Shown here piece after piece: positions 11,781-22,271 of a stretch of DNA of 64,000 nt. The notes below the pieces were generated by a model. The model had not been told where the DNA came from. It made no database searches and saw nothing but the letters and a program-made list of their open reading frames with translations. Both the position numbers and the translations under genes were made by a program. The DNA comes from Glebionis coronaria (Eukaryota > Streptophyta > Magnoliopsida > Asterales > Asteraceae): the NCBI GenBank assembly GCA_025667525.1, contig CM046879.1:363400639-363464638 (forward strand), in the 5' to 3' direction. Within the stretch, counting starts at the first letter, position 1. The number at the start of each line of letters is the position of its first letter.

Positions 11781-12192
11781 AGGTTTCAACCTGTAGGATC
11801 CAAAACATGACCAGTGATTAGTGGGTAATCACCATGGTCTTCCTAGAACTAATAGTTGTTTGCATGCATTTGTTTCATGTATCATTGTTGCAGGAATTTT
11901 GACTAAGTAATGGTTGGTACAGGACTGGCCATATTTAGTCCCATGTGCTTTTAATCGAATCATTTTGTTTTGATGAACCGACCCATAGGCGTTCATCCTC
12001 GTCATGACATTTTGTTTAGGTGAACCGACCCGTAGGCGTCACCCAAACCCATGTCACTTCGTTGTCATGCATTAATACACTGTTTTCATGCATAATTTAA
12101 CTTTTCATGTTTATATGCATAAATTTTTTCTTTCATGTTTATATGTTATGTTTTAATCAGCTTAGTCATTGCATCTTGTTTTATACTGTCAG
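11781..12192 (+). other. Tek-1 leader
   Basis: Non-coding leader shared with Tek-3. It contains the conserved block GACTAAGTAATGGTTGGTAC, a duplicated motif GAACCGACCC(A/G)TAGGCGT at about 11975 and 12022, and the string ATACTGTCAG directly before the gag ATG in both copies. Possible splice signals (donor-like GTAGG at 11793, acceptor-like TTGTTGCAG ending 11893) are also present in Tek-3. Confidence 0.6.
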
Positions 12193-12926
12193 ATGGTTAT
12201 CACACGTGAACAAGAACAACTGATTGCAGCAGACCAAGCTGTTATGCAGGTTATGCTTCCTTAACTAAGGAATGAAATTCGGCTTGAGGTGCAAGCTGCC
12301 AACAATCAGCACCAGTACCAGCATCAGAATCCTCCTCCTCCACCTCCAACTACCCTGATCACATGGCTGGACCGATTAAATAAGGTACATCCGAAATCTT
12401 TCGAACACACTGACAGCCCCGCTGAGGCTGAGAGCTGGATAACTCACATTGAGAAGATCTTTGACGAAATGGGATGCGACCTTGTCTTTAAGGCAAGGTT
12501 AGCTTGTTACAAGTTTCAATGGAACGTTCTTTCATGGTAGAAGGCACTTAAGCTATCGAATGGAGGCGACGACTGGGTGGCTGGCTTGACTTGGGCACAG
12601 TTCAAGGAGTTGGTTATGGGGTAGTTCTTCCCAAAAGCTATGCAGGATAAGCTAAAGAGGGAGTATCATGGTATTAGGTAGAGAGCTGGGTGAAACAACA
12701 ATGAATCCATGCAGAGGTTCCTTTGACTGGTTGGATTCCTTGGCGCAGCAGCCGGGACTGTAGAGGAGCAAGCGTATCACTTTCACTGGGCTCTTCGCAC
12801 ATCTGTCGTCAATAACTTGGTGTGTGCTACTTTTAATATTGTGGCACAGGGGGCAGATACAACCCACAAGTTGGAGATGCTACAAGAGAGGGATGATTTT
12901 GGAGGGGCAGAAAGACCTGACAAGAG

Positions 12927-13012
12927 GTATTTTTCATCATCAGCGGTGATCAATTCTTTTAATTCAATACTATCCAAATATTTATCATTCTCTATACAAT
13001 TGCACCTTTCAG
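12927..13012 (+). other. Tek-1 gag intron 1 (candidate)
   Basis: 86 bp, starts GTATTTTTCATC, ends CACCTTTCAG. Flanks read ...GACAAGAG and GCAGAAGACT. It corresponds in position to 25758-25841 of Tek-3 (84 bp), while its sequence is largely different. Length is not a multiple of three. Confidence 0.75.
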
Positions 13013-13158
13013 GCAGAAGACTAGAGACCGGTCCCAACCGGCCACTCAGCAGCAGAATCAGCCTAAGGGTAACGGTCAAGTTAAGACTGTTCTGCTTCGG
13101 ATATGCGTGGCGGTAATGAAAATTACCATAACAACGCCTACAACTCCAACAGCAGCAG

Positions 13159-13231
13159 GTCCTTAACTTACTCAATTCTATGCTATGTACTTTATGATTC
13201 ATAATTCTTACACTTCAACATCTACTACCAG
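13159..13231 (+). other. Tek-1 gag intron 2 (candidate)
   Basis: 73 bp, starts GTCCTTAACTTAC, ends TCTACTACCAG. Flanks AACAGCAGCAG and GAATAATGGCAAC. Tek-3 counterpart is 25545-25622 (78 bp). Confidence 0.75.
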
Positions 13232-13296
13232 GAATAATGGCAACAGATGGGAGCATGACCGCGGAGGTTCACAGCCCAACCATGAAGCTACACCTG

Positions 13297-13372
13297 GTAT
13301 TACATCTTAAGATTTTATGCATTGTCCTTTTTATACCCGATAACAATGTCTCACGTATACTTTCTGAAACAG
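13297..13372 (+). other. Tek-1 gag intron 3 (candidate)
   Basis: 76 bp, starts GTATTACATCTT, ends TTTCTGAAACAG. Flanks GCTACACCTG and GCTCCCAGCC. Tek-3 counterpart is 25406-25479 (74 bp). Confidence 0.75.
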
Positions 13373-13620
13373 GCTCCCAGCCAGCTAGCACACCTATTGG
13401 AGGGTATACTCACCCAATTCGCACCACGTACAACAGCAGACACCCAGGGACGTGTCGCCGTGCTAGCGATGCTTGCTTCAAGTGTGGCCATCCAGGCCAT
13501 CGCATGAAGGGCTGCCATAAGGATGAGATTGAGGGCACTTCTGGACATGCCGACTCCAAGCCACCTCCGACTACCGGACGGGTGTACACTACCTCGCGTG
13601 ACCAAGCCAACAAGTCAACA

Positions 13621-14535
13621 GGTACCATCACTAGAATCTTGTATATGTATGGTCAAGCTGCATGCATATTATTTGACACGGGTGCTACTCATTCGGTCAT
13701 ATCCACTGTTTATGCCAATCATGTTAGGATATCCCCTATGCCACTAGAAAATGTCTTAAACATTTCCACGCCCTTAAGAGACTATGTACGCATCACACAT
13801 GGGTACAGAGGTCTTCCCCTTGAGTTTGACGACAAAATTCGTCCAGTTGACGCACTTCTATTGGACATGTGCGATTTCGACATGATATTAGCCATATAAT
13901 GGCTATCCAAACACCACGACACCATAGACTGCTATTCATATCGGGTCATTTTCGGTGATGTAAGCGCACCAGAGTACATTCACAACGGTTTTATACCAGG
14001 AAGGTCTGTACAAGTAATGTCAACCTTTCAAGCGCGTGCATTACTGTCACATGGTTGCGAGGGCTTCTTAGCTACTGTTCATGATATGGAGGCTGAATCT
14101 CCATCCATCCAAAATCAGCCTATCGTGCGATAATTTCCTGACGTGTTTCCTGAAGAACTTTCGGGCATACCACCTACTCGTGAAGTAGAGTTTAATATTG
14201 GGCTTATCCCAGGAGCTGAGCCAATTTCTAAGGCTCCATACCGCATAGCTCCCATCGAGCTTAAGGATTTAAAGGAACAGTTACAGGAACTTTTGGAACG
14301 AGGTTTCATCCGCCCTAGTGTATCTCCATGGGGTGAACCGGTTCTATTCGTGAAGAAGAAGGACGGAAGTATGTGTCTCTGCATTGATTATCGTGAGCTT
14401 AATAAGATCACCATCAGAAATCGATATCCTTTGCCACGCATTAATGGTCTATTTGACCAACTCCAAAGGTCCAAACATTTCTCTAAGATCGATCTGAGGT
14501 CTGGCTATCATCAGTTACGTGTGAAAGAGCAGGAC
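13621..14535 (+). pseudogene. pol: Tek-1 protease and start of reverse transcriptase
   Basis: The aspartic protease motif FDTGATHSVIS (near 13671) is followed by the conserved LPLEFDDKIRPVDALLLDM region. A stop (13897-13899) interrupts the part equivalent to GMDWLSKHHATIDC of Tek-3, and another lies near 14131. RT begins with [20 protein letters not shown], then [40 protein letters not shown] and [19 protein letters not shown]. The frame stops exactly there because Tek-2 is inserted at 14536. The rest of RT, RNase H, integrase and the 3' LTR must lie beyond the window. The [20 protein letters not shown] type of RT is that of Tekay/Del elements as I recall them. Confidence 0.85.
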
Positions 14536-17213
14536 TGTAATACCCATATGGTAAAATGGAATATCACAGTTATAGATGGCGTTTCATCAAAGCATGCAAG
14601 GTAAATTTCTAAACATCCATAACCATAAAAGGAAATACCGAAAACAAACATCGGTAATCCAAGTAACTCAACATAAGCATAAGTAATAAAAAGGGAAAGG
14701 ACTAAACAATGTCCAATATGAAATAAAGTAAGATAAAGTATGTTGAATGCATAAGATATAGAAGGCTGGATAGCTTCCATCCAAATGCACATACTCTTGA
14801 GATCCTACTTGCGACCTTGGGTACCTGTCGTTTGGGGACATGGAAATGGAAAACGGCTGAGCATAACGCCCAGTGCACGGATATACAATAAAGCATGGAA
14901 AGCATAGAATAATGAAAACAAGATAAGTGCATATTAAGCGTGAAAGGCAGCAGAAATGAGTAAGTCCTGGGAAACCTAGACGTATATCATGTTTACTGAT
15001 TTTAGTTTTGAAAACGTAGCTTTTGCTTACTTATGAAAATCTGTATTAGTTTAATATACCAAAAGCCAATATAGGTCATGAGGTCAACAACGTGCATGAA
15101 TACTTGGAGGGGTGACATCGTCATGCAGTTAGAGGGGATGCCTCTAATTAATAAAGTTTGGGTAGGATGGACCAGCTCCTTGTGAAGGATGCAAGGCATA
15201 CACCACATTCACCATGAAATCCTGACTGACACTATAACTAGGATGCACCCATTCGCCCCTCATGATAATAAATAATAATAAAGACCAAATAAACTGAAAG
15301 GGACGCCAAGAGCTATCACTCTGCCGTGGTGAAGTCATAACACTGGTGCCTACAGTGTTATGGTTATGGTACCTCCATAACTAGGTGAAACTGGCATGCA
15401 TGTATATGGCTAAGGTAACTAATAAACATAAGCATTTAAATCTATAACTACTGGGAAAATAGTTGGCTACATACGGGAAATCCTAATAAAGGAAGAGATT
15501 GTCCTTACTAAAGGACGGGAAATTTGTACCTTGTGTCCAGTTGAAGCTAACGGAAACGCTGAAGAACCTACTCCGCCTTGACGGATAATACTACATAATA
15601 ATAAGGACGTGTATGAGTCGTCTAAGATACATGTGTTTTACTGGTTCTGTGTGTTCTTAGCTTATTATTCACGTTCTGTCATATTTTAACTGTTTTAAGT
15701 GTTAACTATAGTTATTCTTGTATTCTATTGTTTATTATCCATGTATTAAGGTATTATAATACTTGTATTGTAATACTAAGTAACTTTCTAAAACTAGCAG
15801 GTTTCCTAAAATAGTATATTTCTAAAAATAGAAAGTTTCCAAAAATAGTAAGTTTCCATAATTAGAAATAAGCTGGATTAAAATATAAGGTAAATTTTAT
15901 TAGTAAAAATATAAGTCATGGATTTAAGTATTATAGCTTATTAAATAATTAACTTGGTTAATTTAATAAACTATAGGTTATATGAAATTAATTAAAATAC
16001 ATGTTTAACTAAATTAAGCTAAGTAAATACATAGGTTAGTCATGAAATATTAAATTTTAATATTATAACCTAAGTCATGTATTTAATTAAATTAAATGGT
16101 CATGAATATAATTTAATTAAACTATTAAACAGCTTTTCAAAATTCCTGAGCCCGTGTTTAAAAATTATCCCGAGCCCGAAAATGCCTAGCCGACACCACA
16201 TAGCCGGCGGCTAGTGGTGTCACCCGGCGGCTGAACATCAAACGCAGCCCCACCAGAGGCTAAACCGGCTAGCCGGTTGCCACTGGTGTCCCATCGTTCC
16301 CACTGCCGATCCCAGCTAGCCACTGTCGAGCTTGGTTCACCCCGGCTTAGGCCTTTTCCCACTGTTCTTGTTAACCTGAGCCACACCGAGACCCTTGTGG
16401 TCTCGGTTAGCCCAAAATCAAACCAAAACCAAACCAACCATACCCCGAATCCACGTCGGTTTCCCCTTGTCGTACGATCGACCCCAGCCAAACCAGGCCG
16501 AGATCCTTGTGGTCTCGGCGGTGGTGCAAACGTCACGCCGAGAGCCTTATGGCTCTCGGTTTGTGTCTCGGTTGAGCAAAACCAACACCAAAACCCCCTT
16601 AATCATGTTTCTTGTTTAATCCTGACATGTTTTATGATTTTTTTAAAGGTTTAACTTATGAAATCATAAAAAAAATATAAAATGAATTAAAAAGAAAAGG
16701 GTTTAACAATTACCGAATGCGTGGAAGAAAAAGGTTTATGATCACGAACACGCACACACAAAATAAAAGATCAAAATTGACTCGAAAACCCCTTTCGGTG
16801 ATCTACAGCCGGCGACAAGAAGGAAGGAGAGGCAAGGGTTTCTTGATTTTTTGTAAACCTATATTATGATAAAAATATCATGTATTTTACTTGTTATGGG
16901 ATTAGTAATGGGTCATGGGTCAGAAGGCCCATCTTTTCCTCCTCTTGCTCTATAGCCGCGGAACCCTTAAGGCCCACAAGCAAAAAACCAAAGCCTTTTT
17001 ATGTTAACGAAAAATATACGTGTACATTCATGTTTTAATTATCGTGAATTAATATATCGTGAACACGTCACATTTATAATATACGTAAATACATGTTATT
17101 TATTATCGTGACACGTGTAATATATTATAAATGGAAAGTTTTAAATTTTATCATACTTTCGTGTATTCGCTGTTCATGTTTACTATTCATGGTATTTTAA
17201 TGCGGGTTTTACA
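14536..17213 (-). mobile_element. Tek-2 3' LTR
   Basis: Plus strand runs from TGTAATACCC to GCGGGTTTTACA (2678 bp), the termini of this LTR family in reverse. It is followed by a polypurine tract on the minus strand. It contains three CCGAGA hairpins (16385-16559) and a short run of AATAGAAAGTTTCC repeats (about 15790-15865). It is inserted in the RT of Tek-1; the five bases AGGAC at 14531-14535 should recur at the right end of Tek-2, outside the window. Confidence 0.88.
16385..16559. other. Three LTR stem-loops of Tek-2
   Basis: Hairpin 1 (16385-16407) has ACCGAGACC paired with GGTCTCGGT over CTTGT. Hairpin 2 (16498-16518) has CCGAGATCC with GGTCTCGG, one mismatch. Hairpin 3 (16538-16559) has CCGAGAGCC with GGCTCTCGG over TTAT. 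The C-to-G change in arm one of hairpin 3 is matched by a G-to-C change in arm two. Confidence 0.75.
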
Positions 17214-17780
17214 ACTCTTCCCCTCTAAAAGAACAATTCGTCCTCGAATAAGAGGAAACATAAACAGAAAGAAACATACCCGAATCAGAACTAGAAATGA
17301 GGGTATGATGTCCGTATAGACTCCTCCGTCTCCCAAGTGGCTTCTCGCTCAGGATGATCCCTCCAAAGGATTTTGACGAAAGGGATCGTCTTCCTCCGCA
17401 TGACACGATCTTGTCACTCAAGAACTCTCTTGGGTTCTTCGTCATATGAAAGATCCTCTCGAATCAGATCAAGCGGATACTGAACAACATGAACGGGTGA
17501 TAGATGTATCATGTGAGTAAGGACACATGGAACATGTTGTTAACGTATGATTGTTGAGGCAGTAACGCTAAACGATATGACACTTCACCAACCCGTTCTA
17601 TGATGTCGAACGGTCCGATGAAGCGAGGACTACGCTTCCATCTGATTCCAAAACGCTTAACTCCTCGTGCAGCTGATACCTTGAGGAAAGCATGATCACC
17701 TACGTTGAAAGATACATCTCTACGACGCTTATCGGCATAGCTATTCTGGCGAGCACGAGCTTCCTGGAGCTTCGTGGTAA
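17214..17780 (-). pseudogene. pol: Tek-2 pol C-terminus with chromodomain remnant
   Basis: The polypurine tract (plus strand CTTCCCCTCTAAAAG, 17217-17231) lies next to the LTR. Minus-strand translation gives FHVSLL and then, after a frameshift, VQYPLDLIREDLSYDEEPKR and MRRKTIPFVKIL, the integrase tail and chromodomain, closely similar to Tek-3 21783-22034. One TGA replaces the CGA expected from Tek-3 (LERQDR). The fragment is cut at 17780 by the Sir element. The rest of Tek-2 lies outside the window. Confidence 0.8.
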
Positions 17781-18198
17781 TGCAATAATGCCAAAAATGT
17801 TACTTGCATTTTTCGGTCTTGCTTTGTTTTGCTTACGAAATGTAAAAACAAGCATTTACAAAAACAACGAAAACGAATTCTTGAGTTCAAGTATTTTTCA
17901 TTTCAACCATTATCACTTAAGGTATGAACAAACAAGTACTCATCCTAATTAAGTGATCAAGGATTTAATCTTTTCTTAAAACTCACTTTTTATTAAGTGT
18001 GACAAGTTTTTTTTATTAAACTTTCTTTTTAAGAAAATGTTTTATTAAATTAATTATTTGAATAATTGAAATTTGAAAATGGCATATCCTATCTTGGTTT
18101 GGAATATCCTTTTAGGATATTTTAATCCCCAGATTCGAACCAATCCACTAAAGACAAAAAGGAGAGGAGTCTATGCAGGCGGTTCCTTAGCACCTATA

Positions 18199-18224
18199 GC
18201 GGTTCCTTATCGATAAGGAACCGC
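18199..18224. promoter_or_regulatory. 26-bp perfect palindrome upstream of Sir TATA box
   Basis: The half-site GCGGTTCCTTATC is followed by its exact complement. Extra copies of the half-site flank it: GCGGTTCCTTA at 18179-18189 and TAAGGAACCGC near 18234-18244. It lies 50-75 bp upstream of TATAAATAG, so a protein-binding site for LTR expression is possible. Confidence 0.7.
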
Positions 18225-18273
18225 GGGCTCCATTAAGGAACCGCGGGCAGATATAGTCGTTGGATGTTTGTCT

Positions 18274-18282
18274 TATAAATAG
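18274..18282 (+). promoter_or_regulatory. TATA box of Sir LTR
   Basis: TATAAATAG in the middle of the LTR, about 490 bp from its start, with the palindrome array just upstream. Probable core promoter, start of transcription about 30 bp downstream. Confidence 0.65.
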
Positions 18283-18855
18283 TGGACCATTCTCAGACTT
18301 TCAACTCACCTATTTTGCACATACATTTCAAGATTCTTTCATACTTCTTAAATCACTCAAATCCTTGATCATTTGTTTGATTACTACTTGTTTAGAAGTG
18401 AATCTTTCTCCTCTCATCTTTTCCTCTCAAAGTGCAAAGAGAAGAACACTATCATCCTTAAAGTGTTGTGTCTACTCAAAGATCCACTGAAGATCCAAAC
18501 TTATTTATTCATTGTTGTGTCATTGTTGGGAATATCCAAGTAGTTGTGTCTATTTGGAAGTTTTGTATGTATTAAGGTTAATACTTAGTCCTTAAAGTAT
18601 ATTGGTGTAGATTGGTCCTAACTAAGATTAGGGCTCGATTTTTAGCTTAGAGTCAGAAATTGGTTAAGCGACGTTGTGTACGGTTTCTCCACCTTAAGGA
18701 TCCTGTTGATTAGTGAACTCTCGAGTAAGGAGTACACGAGGAGTGGAGTAGGAATGAGGAGTGAGCTTCGTTGCCGAACCACTATAAATCCTTGGTGTTT
18801 GGTTTGATCTTTCCTTCCCTTATCTCTTTACATTCATTATTCTTTATACTTGTGA

Positions 18856-18860
18856 TTATT
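18856..18860. repeat. Target site duplication of Tek-3 (left)
   Basis: TTATT precedes the Tek-3 LTR here and recurs at 45872-45876 directly after the other LTR, which proves that 18861-45871 is one insertion. Confidence 0.92.
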
Positions 18861-20104
18861 TGTAACACCCCATTTTGATAAATGGAATGTCACGCGTGAT
18901 TATGGCGTGTCATCAAAGCATACAAGGATAAATGTCTAAACATTACATGACCATAAAGGAAATACCGGAATCAAACATCGGTATCCCAAAAGTAGAACTC
19001 ATCACACACAAACATAAGTACTGTAAGAGAAAGGACTAAACAATGTCCATAGAAATGAGTATCAAAGTATAGATAAATGCATAATGTAAAGAAGGCTAGA
19101 AAGCTTCTAGTCCATATGCACGTACGCTTAAAGTCTACGAGCGTCCCTGAGTACCTGCCGTTTTGGGAACATGAAAAGGAAAACGGCTGAGCAATACACT
19201 CAGTGCACGGATATACAAGAATAGCATGAATAGTATAAGCATATAAACATGAAACAACGGAAGAAACTAAGTCCTGGATAACCTGGTTATATCTTAGTAA
19301 AACTGGTTTTATAGTTTGAAAAGCCTTATGTTTATCTTGTAAAAACTGTTTAACATATTTTACCATTAGCCAATATAGGTTATGAAATATCAACGTGCAT
19401 GAATACTTGGAGGGGTGACCTCGTCATGCAAATTAGAGGGACTGCCTCTAATTTAATATACTGGTTTTGGGTAGGAGGGATCAGCTCCTTGTGAAGGATG
19501 CAAGGCACACATCACATTCACACTAAGTAATCTGCTGAAAACATGTAACTAGGATGCACCCATACGCCCCACCTGATAATATAATAAATGGCCAAAAGCT
19601 GAAAGGGACGCCATGAGCTATCACTCCGCCGTGGTGAAGTCATAACACTGGTGCCTCTAGTGTTATGGTTATGGTACCTCCATAACTAGGTGAAACTGGT
19701 CATGCATGTATATGGCTTTAGGTATTCTAATTAAACATAAGCAATTCAAAAACATATAAAACATATATTGCGGAAAACAGTTGAGTGCATACGGGAAATC
19801 ATAATGAGGAAAGAATATCCATACTGAAAGGATGGAGAATCCGTACCTTATGTACTATGAACGAAGAAGACGAACGGAAGAGAGTCCTACTTCGGTATCA
19901 CTAATGCTACATAAATACATACGTGTATAAGTATTTTATTACTGAGTACATAACTTGTTTTATATCATGTCTTAGCTTGTTTTATATGTTGATGTCATGT
20001 TGTACTGTTTTAAGCTTTATACTGTGTTTATCATATATTCTGTCTATTCTGATTAAGTATTACTTGTATTTCATGTATTATTATACTTGTTGTGTAATAA
20101 TAAG

Positions 20105-20330
20105 TAACTTTCTAAAAATAGCAGGTTTCCTAAAATAGAAAGTTTCCAAAAATAGAAAGTTACCAAAAATAGACAGTTTCCAAAAATATAAAGTTTCCAA
20201 AAATAGAAAGTTTCCAAAAATAGAATTACTTCTTAAAATAGATAAGTTTCTAAAAATAGAAAGTTTCCCTAAATAGATTAGCTGCCTTAATTAAATAAGT
20301 TTCTAAAAATAGAAATTTCTATAATTAGAT
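20105..20330. repeat. Tandem 16-17 bp array in Tek-3 3' LTR
   Basis: About ten imperfect copies of a unit close to AAAAATAGAAAGTTTCC. The homologous array in the other LTR (44200-44455) has a similar but not identical number of units. Confidence 0.85.
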
Positions 20331-20884
20331 ATAAGATGGATAATTAAGCTAATTATATAAGCTTAAGTGTTTACTGATTAATATTCTAAGTCATGTTATC
20401 ATATAGTATGGTTTATTAATTATTTCATGTAAATTAAATAAACTATAGGTTAAAGTATTTAATTAAATGTAACATGATTTAGTTAAATAAAGGTAAAGTA
20501 AATAATTAGGTTAAAACATGTATTATTATCTATCAATAATATAACCTAAGTCATGTAAATTAATTAATTATAAGTCATGGTTTTAATAATTAATTAATTA
20601 TATACTCTAATTAAAAGATAAATACTTAGGTTAAAATTCACGAATTAATAATTAAACTAATAACCTAAGTCATGTAAATTAAATTAATCATGTTCATGCT
20701 TTTAATTAATTTAATTTAAATCTTGTAAAAATAATATAACTTGTAAAAATAATAAACCTTGAAAAATAAATCATGAACCGAACTGTTTTAAAACCCATGA
20801 ACCAGACCCGAAATCACCATCATACCCCGACCTAGGTCCGGGTTTCCCCTTGCGTTGCTGCTGCCGTGACACCACCACCACCAA

Positions 20885-20949
20885 ACCGAGACCTTAAGGT
20901 CTCGGTGGTGTGAGTTTAAGCCAAGCCGAGACCCCCTTGGGGCTCGATT
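20885..20949. other. Palindrome and hairpin in Tek-3 3' LTR
   Basis: ACCGAGACCTT followed by its exact complement (20885-20906) forms a perfect 22-bp palindrome. A second hairpin, GAGACCCCCTTGGGGCTC, follows near 20934-20949. Identical elements lie in the 5' LTR at 45011-45032 and about 45052-45070. Confidence 0.75.
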
Positions 20950-21704
20950 AGGCATCGGCCAAACAACAAACACCCCTAAACCCATAATTGATTTAACCCA
21001 ATGATTAATAACATGATTAATTACTTGTTTTAATTAGTTTATAAAAAACATTCATGATTTTATGTGATTAGAAAATCTAAACATAAAATAAAAGAGATTA
21101 CGGTTTATACTGATTACGTGAATCAAAGAGAATGAACACATGAATCAAACCAAATCACCCCTTGGTGATGCTAAACCCGGCGGCCAAAAGGGAACCAAAG
21201 GAAGAACTAGGGTTTTAATTATTTTCCAACTTTTGTAAAAATGAAACATGTTTTTCCCTTTTTCCCTAGTTAGTAAATTTTACATGGGCTTGGCCCATGT
21301 TTCTTGTTGTGTTCCGCGTGTATGGGGCCCACATGGGCTAACCCGGACATTTCTCGTGTCTAAAATATAAGTGTGTTCTCGTGTTCGGAATTTTTGTGAT
21401 TTAATTAGTTATCGATCGTAACTTATTATATATATTCATGATCGCAATAAATATACATACATACGTAATATTAAGCTCGTGATTAATTTACGTTCATGAT
21501 TTCATGTTCGTATGTTCGTGATTATAATTATTATTGAAATAATTATCGTGTGTTAATACGTAAAAAATACTTATCGTGTTATAACACGTACGTAATACTT
21601 GTAGTTCTTGTACGTGAAAATTAAACATGTTATAAAGGAAAGTTCTAATCATGTACGTACGATCGTAAGGGTACTATTCATGGTATAAGCATGCGGGTTT
21701 TACA

Positions 21705-21720
21705 ACTCTTCCCCCCTAAA
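21705..21720 (-). other. Polypurine tract of Tek-3
   Basis: Minus strand TTTTTAGGGGGGAAGAGT directly precedes the 3' LTR terminus TGTAAAACCCGC. It primes plus-strand DNA synthesis in such elements and fixes orientation. Confidence 0.85.
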
Positions 21721-21782
21721 AAGAATAAAATTTGTCCCCGAATTATAGATAAAGTAACTGGAAAAGAAGAACATACCCGAAT

Positions 21783-22270
21783 TCAAAATATGAAATGAGG
21801 GTAAGAAGCCCGGATAGACTCCTCTGTTTCCCAAGTGGCTTCCCGCTCGGTATGATCCCTCCAAAGGATTTTGACGAATGGAATCGTCTTCCTTCTCACG
21901 ACTCGTTCTTGTCTGTCAATAACTCGTTCGGGTTCTTCTATGAAAGTGAGATCTTCACGAATCTGTTCTAGTGGATACTGAACCATGTGAAGGGGATGAT
22001 ACTGGTACCCTCTGAGTAACGACACATGGAACACATTGTGTACATGAGAAAGTTGTGGAGGTAACGCTAAACGGTAAGATACTTCACTGACTCGTTCAAT
22101 GATATCATACCGTCTAATGAATCCAGGACCGAGCTTCCCTTTAATTCCAAAACTTCTAACACCACGTACCAGCGAAACCTTAAGGAAAACGTGATCTCCT
22201 ATGTTAGAATGTAAGTCCCTACGATGCTTGTCTGCGTAGCTCTTCTGACGTGACCGTGCTTCTTGTAGTT
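21783..22270 (-). pseudogene. pol: Tek-3 integrase tail and chromodomain
   Basis: The tail includes FHVSLLRGYQYHPLHMVQYP, followed by FIEEPERVIDRQERVVRRKT and VKILWRDHTEREATWETEES. The last is a chromodomain (aromatic and acidic residues around a W-rich core) that in chromoviruses guides integration to chromatin. The part 22035-22270 encodes the preceding KSYADKHRRDL region and needs frame changes. The frame ends at a stop shortly after SYPHF, a usual end for the family. Confidence 0.85.
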
Positions 22271-22271
22271 T

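Larger units (their letters stand above)
12193..13620 (+). pseudogene. gag: Tek-1 gag, with three intron-like interruptions
   Basis: Capsid/nucleocapsid gene of a Tekay-like gypsy element. Exon-like segments are 12193-12926, 13013-13158, 13232-13296 and 13373 onward. The first carries the retrotransposon gag core (AESWITHIEKIF, MQRFL). The last carries the zinc knuckle CFKCGHPGHRMKGC (CX2CX4HX4C, near 13474-13515). The segments between are GT...AG, AT-rich and without matching protein. When they are removed the frame continues, as it does in Tek-3. The copy is dead: several stops, mostly TAG/TGA at places where the relative has Q, W or R, plus a one-base loss in the second segment (146 bases against the expected 147). 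Start chosen at the ATG after the conserved CTGTCAG. Confidence 0.8.
17781..18860 (+). mobile_element. Sir: SIRE-like copia 5' LTR, left part
   Basis: Begins TGCAATAATGCC after GGTAA (17776-17780, presumed target duplication). It continues to 18860, where Tek-3 is inserted, and resumes after Tek-3 to end TTTCTACA at 46021. Combined LTR is about 1.2 kb, usual for SIRE/Maximus elements. It contains a 26-bp palindrome (18199-18224) and a TATA box. Short open frames inside (17692-17952, 18260-18490) are not proteins I recognise. Confidence 0.75.
18861..21704 (-). repeat. Tek-3 3' LTR
   Basis: 2844 bp. Highly similar along its whole length to 42961-45871, with scattered substitutions and small indels. 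Contains the tandem AATAGAAAGTTTCC array (20105-20330) and a perfect 22-bp palindrome (20885-20906). Confidence 0.92.

Noticed and set aside
16186..16654. Overlapping frames of 116-125 codons in the Tek-2 LTR
   Set aside because: Same LTR region with CCGAGA hairpins; frames on both strands arise from the composition; not kept in relatives.
18971..19393. 140-codon minus frame repeated at 43069-43491
   Set aside because: Duplicated because it lies in both LTRs of Tek-3; no recognised domain and no family-wide conservation visible in Tek-2.
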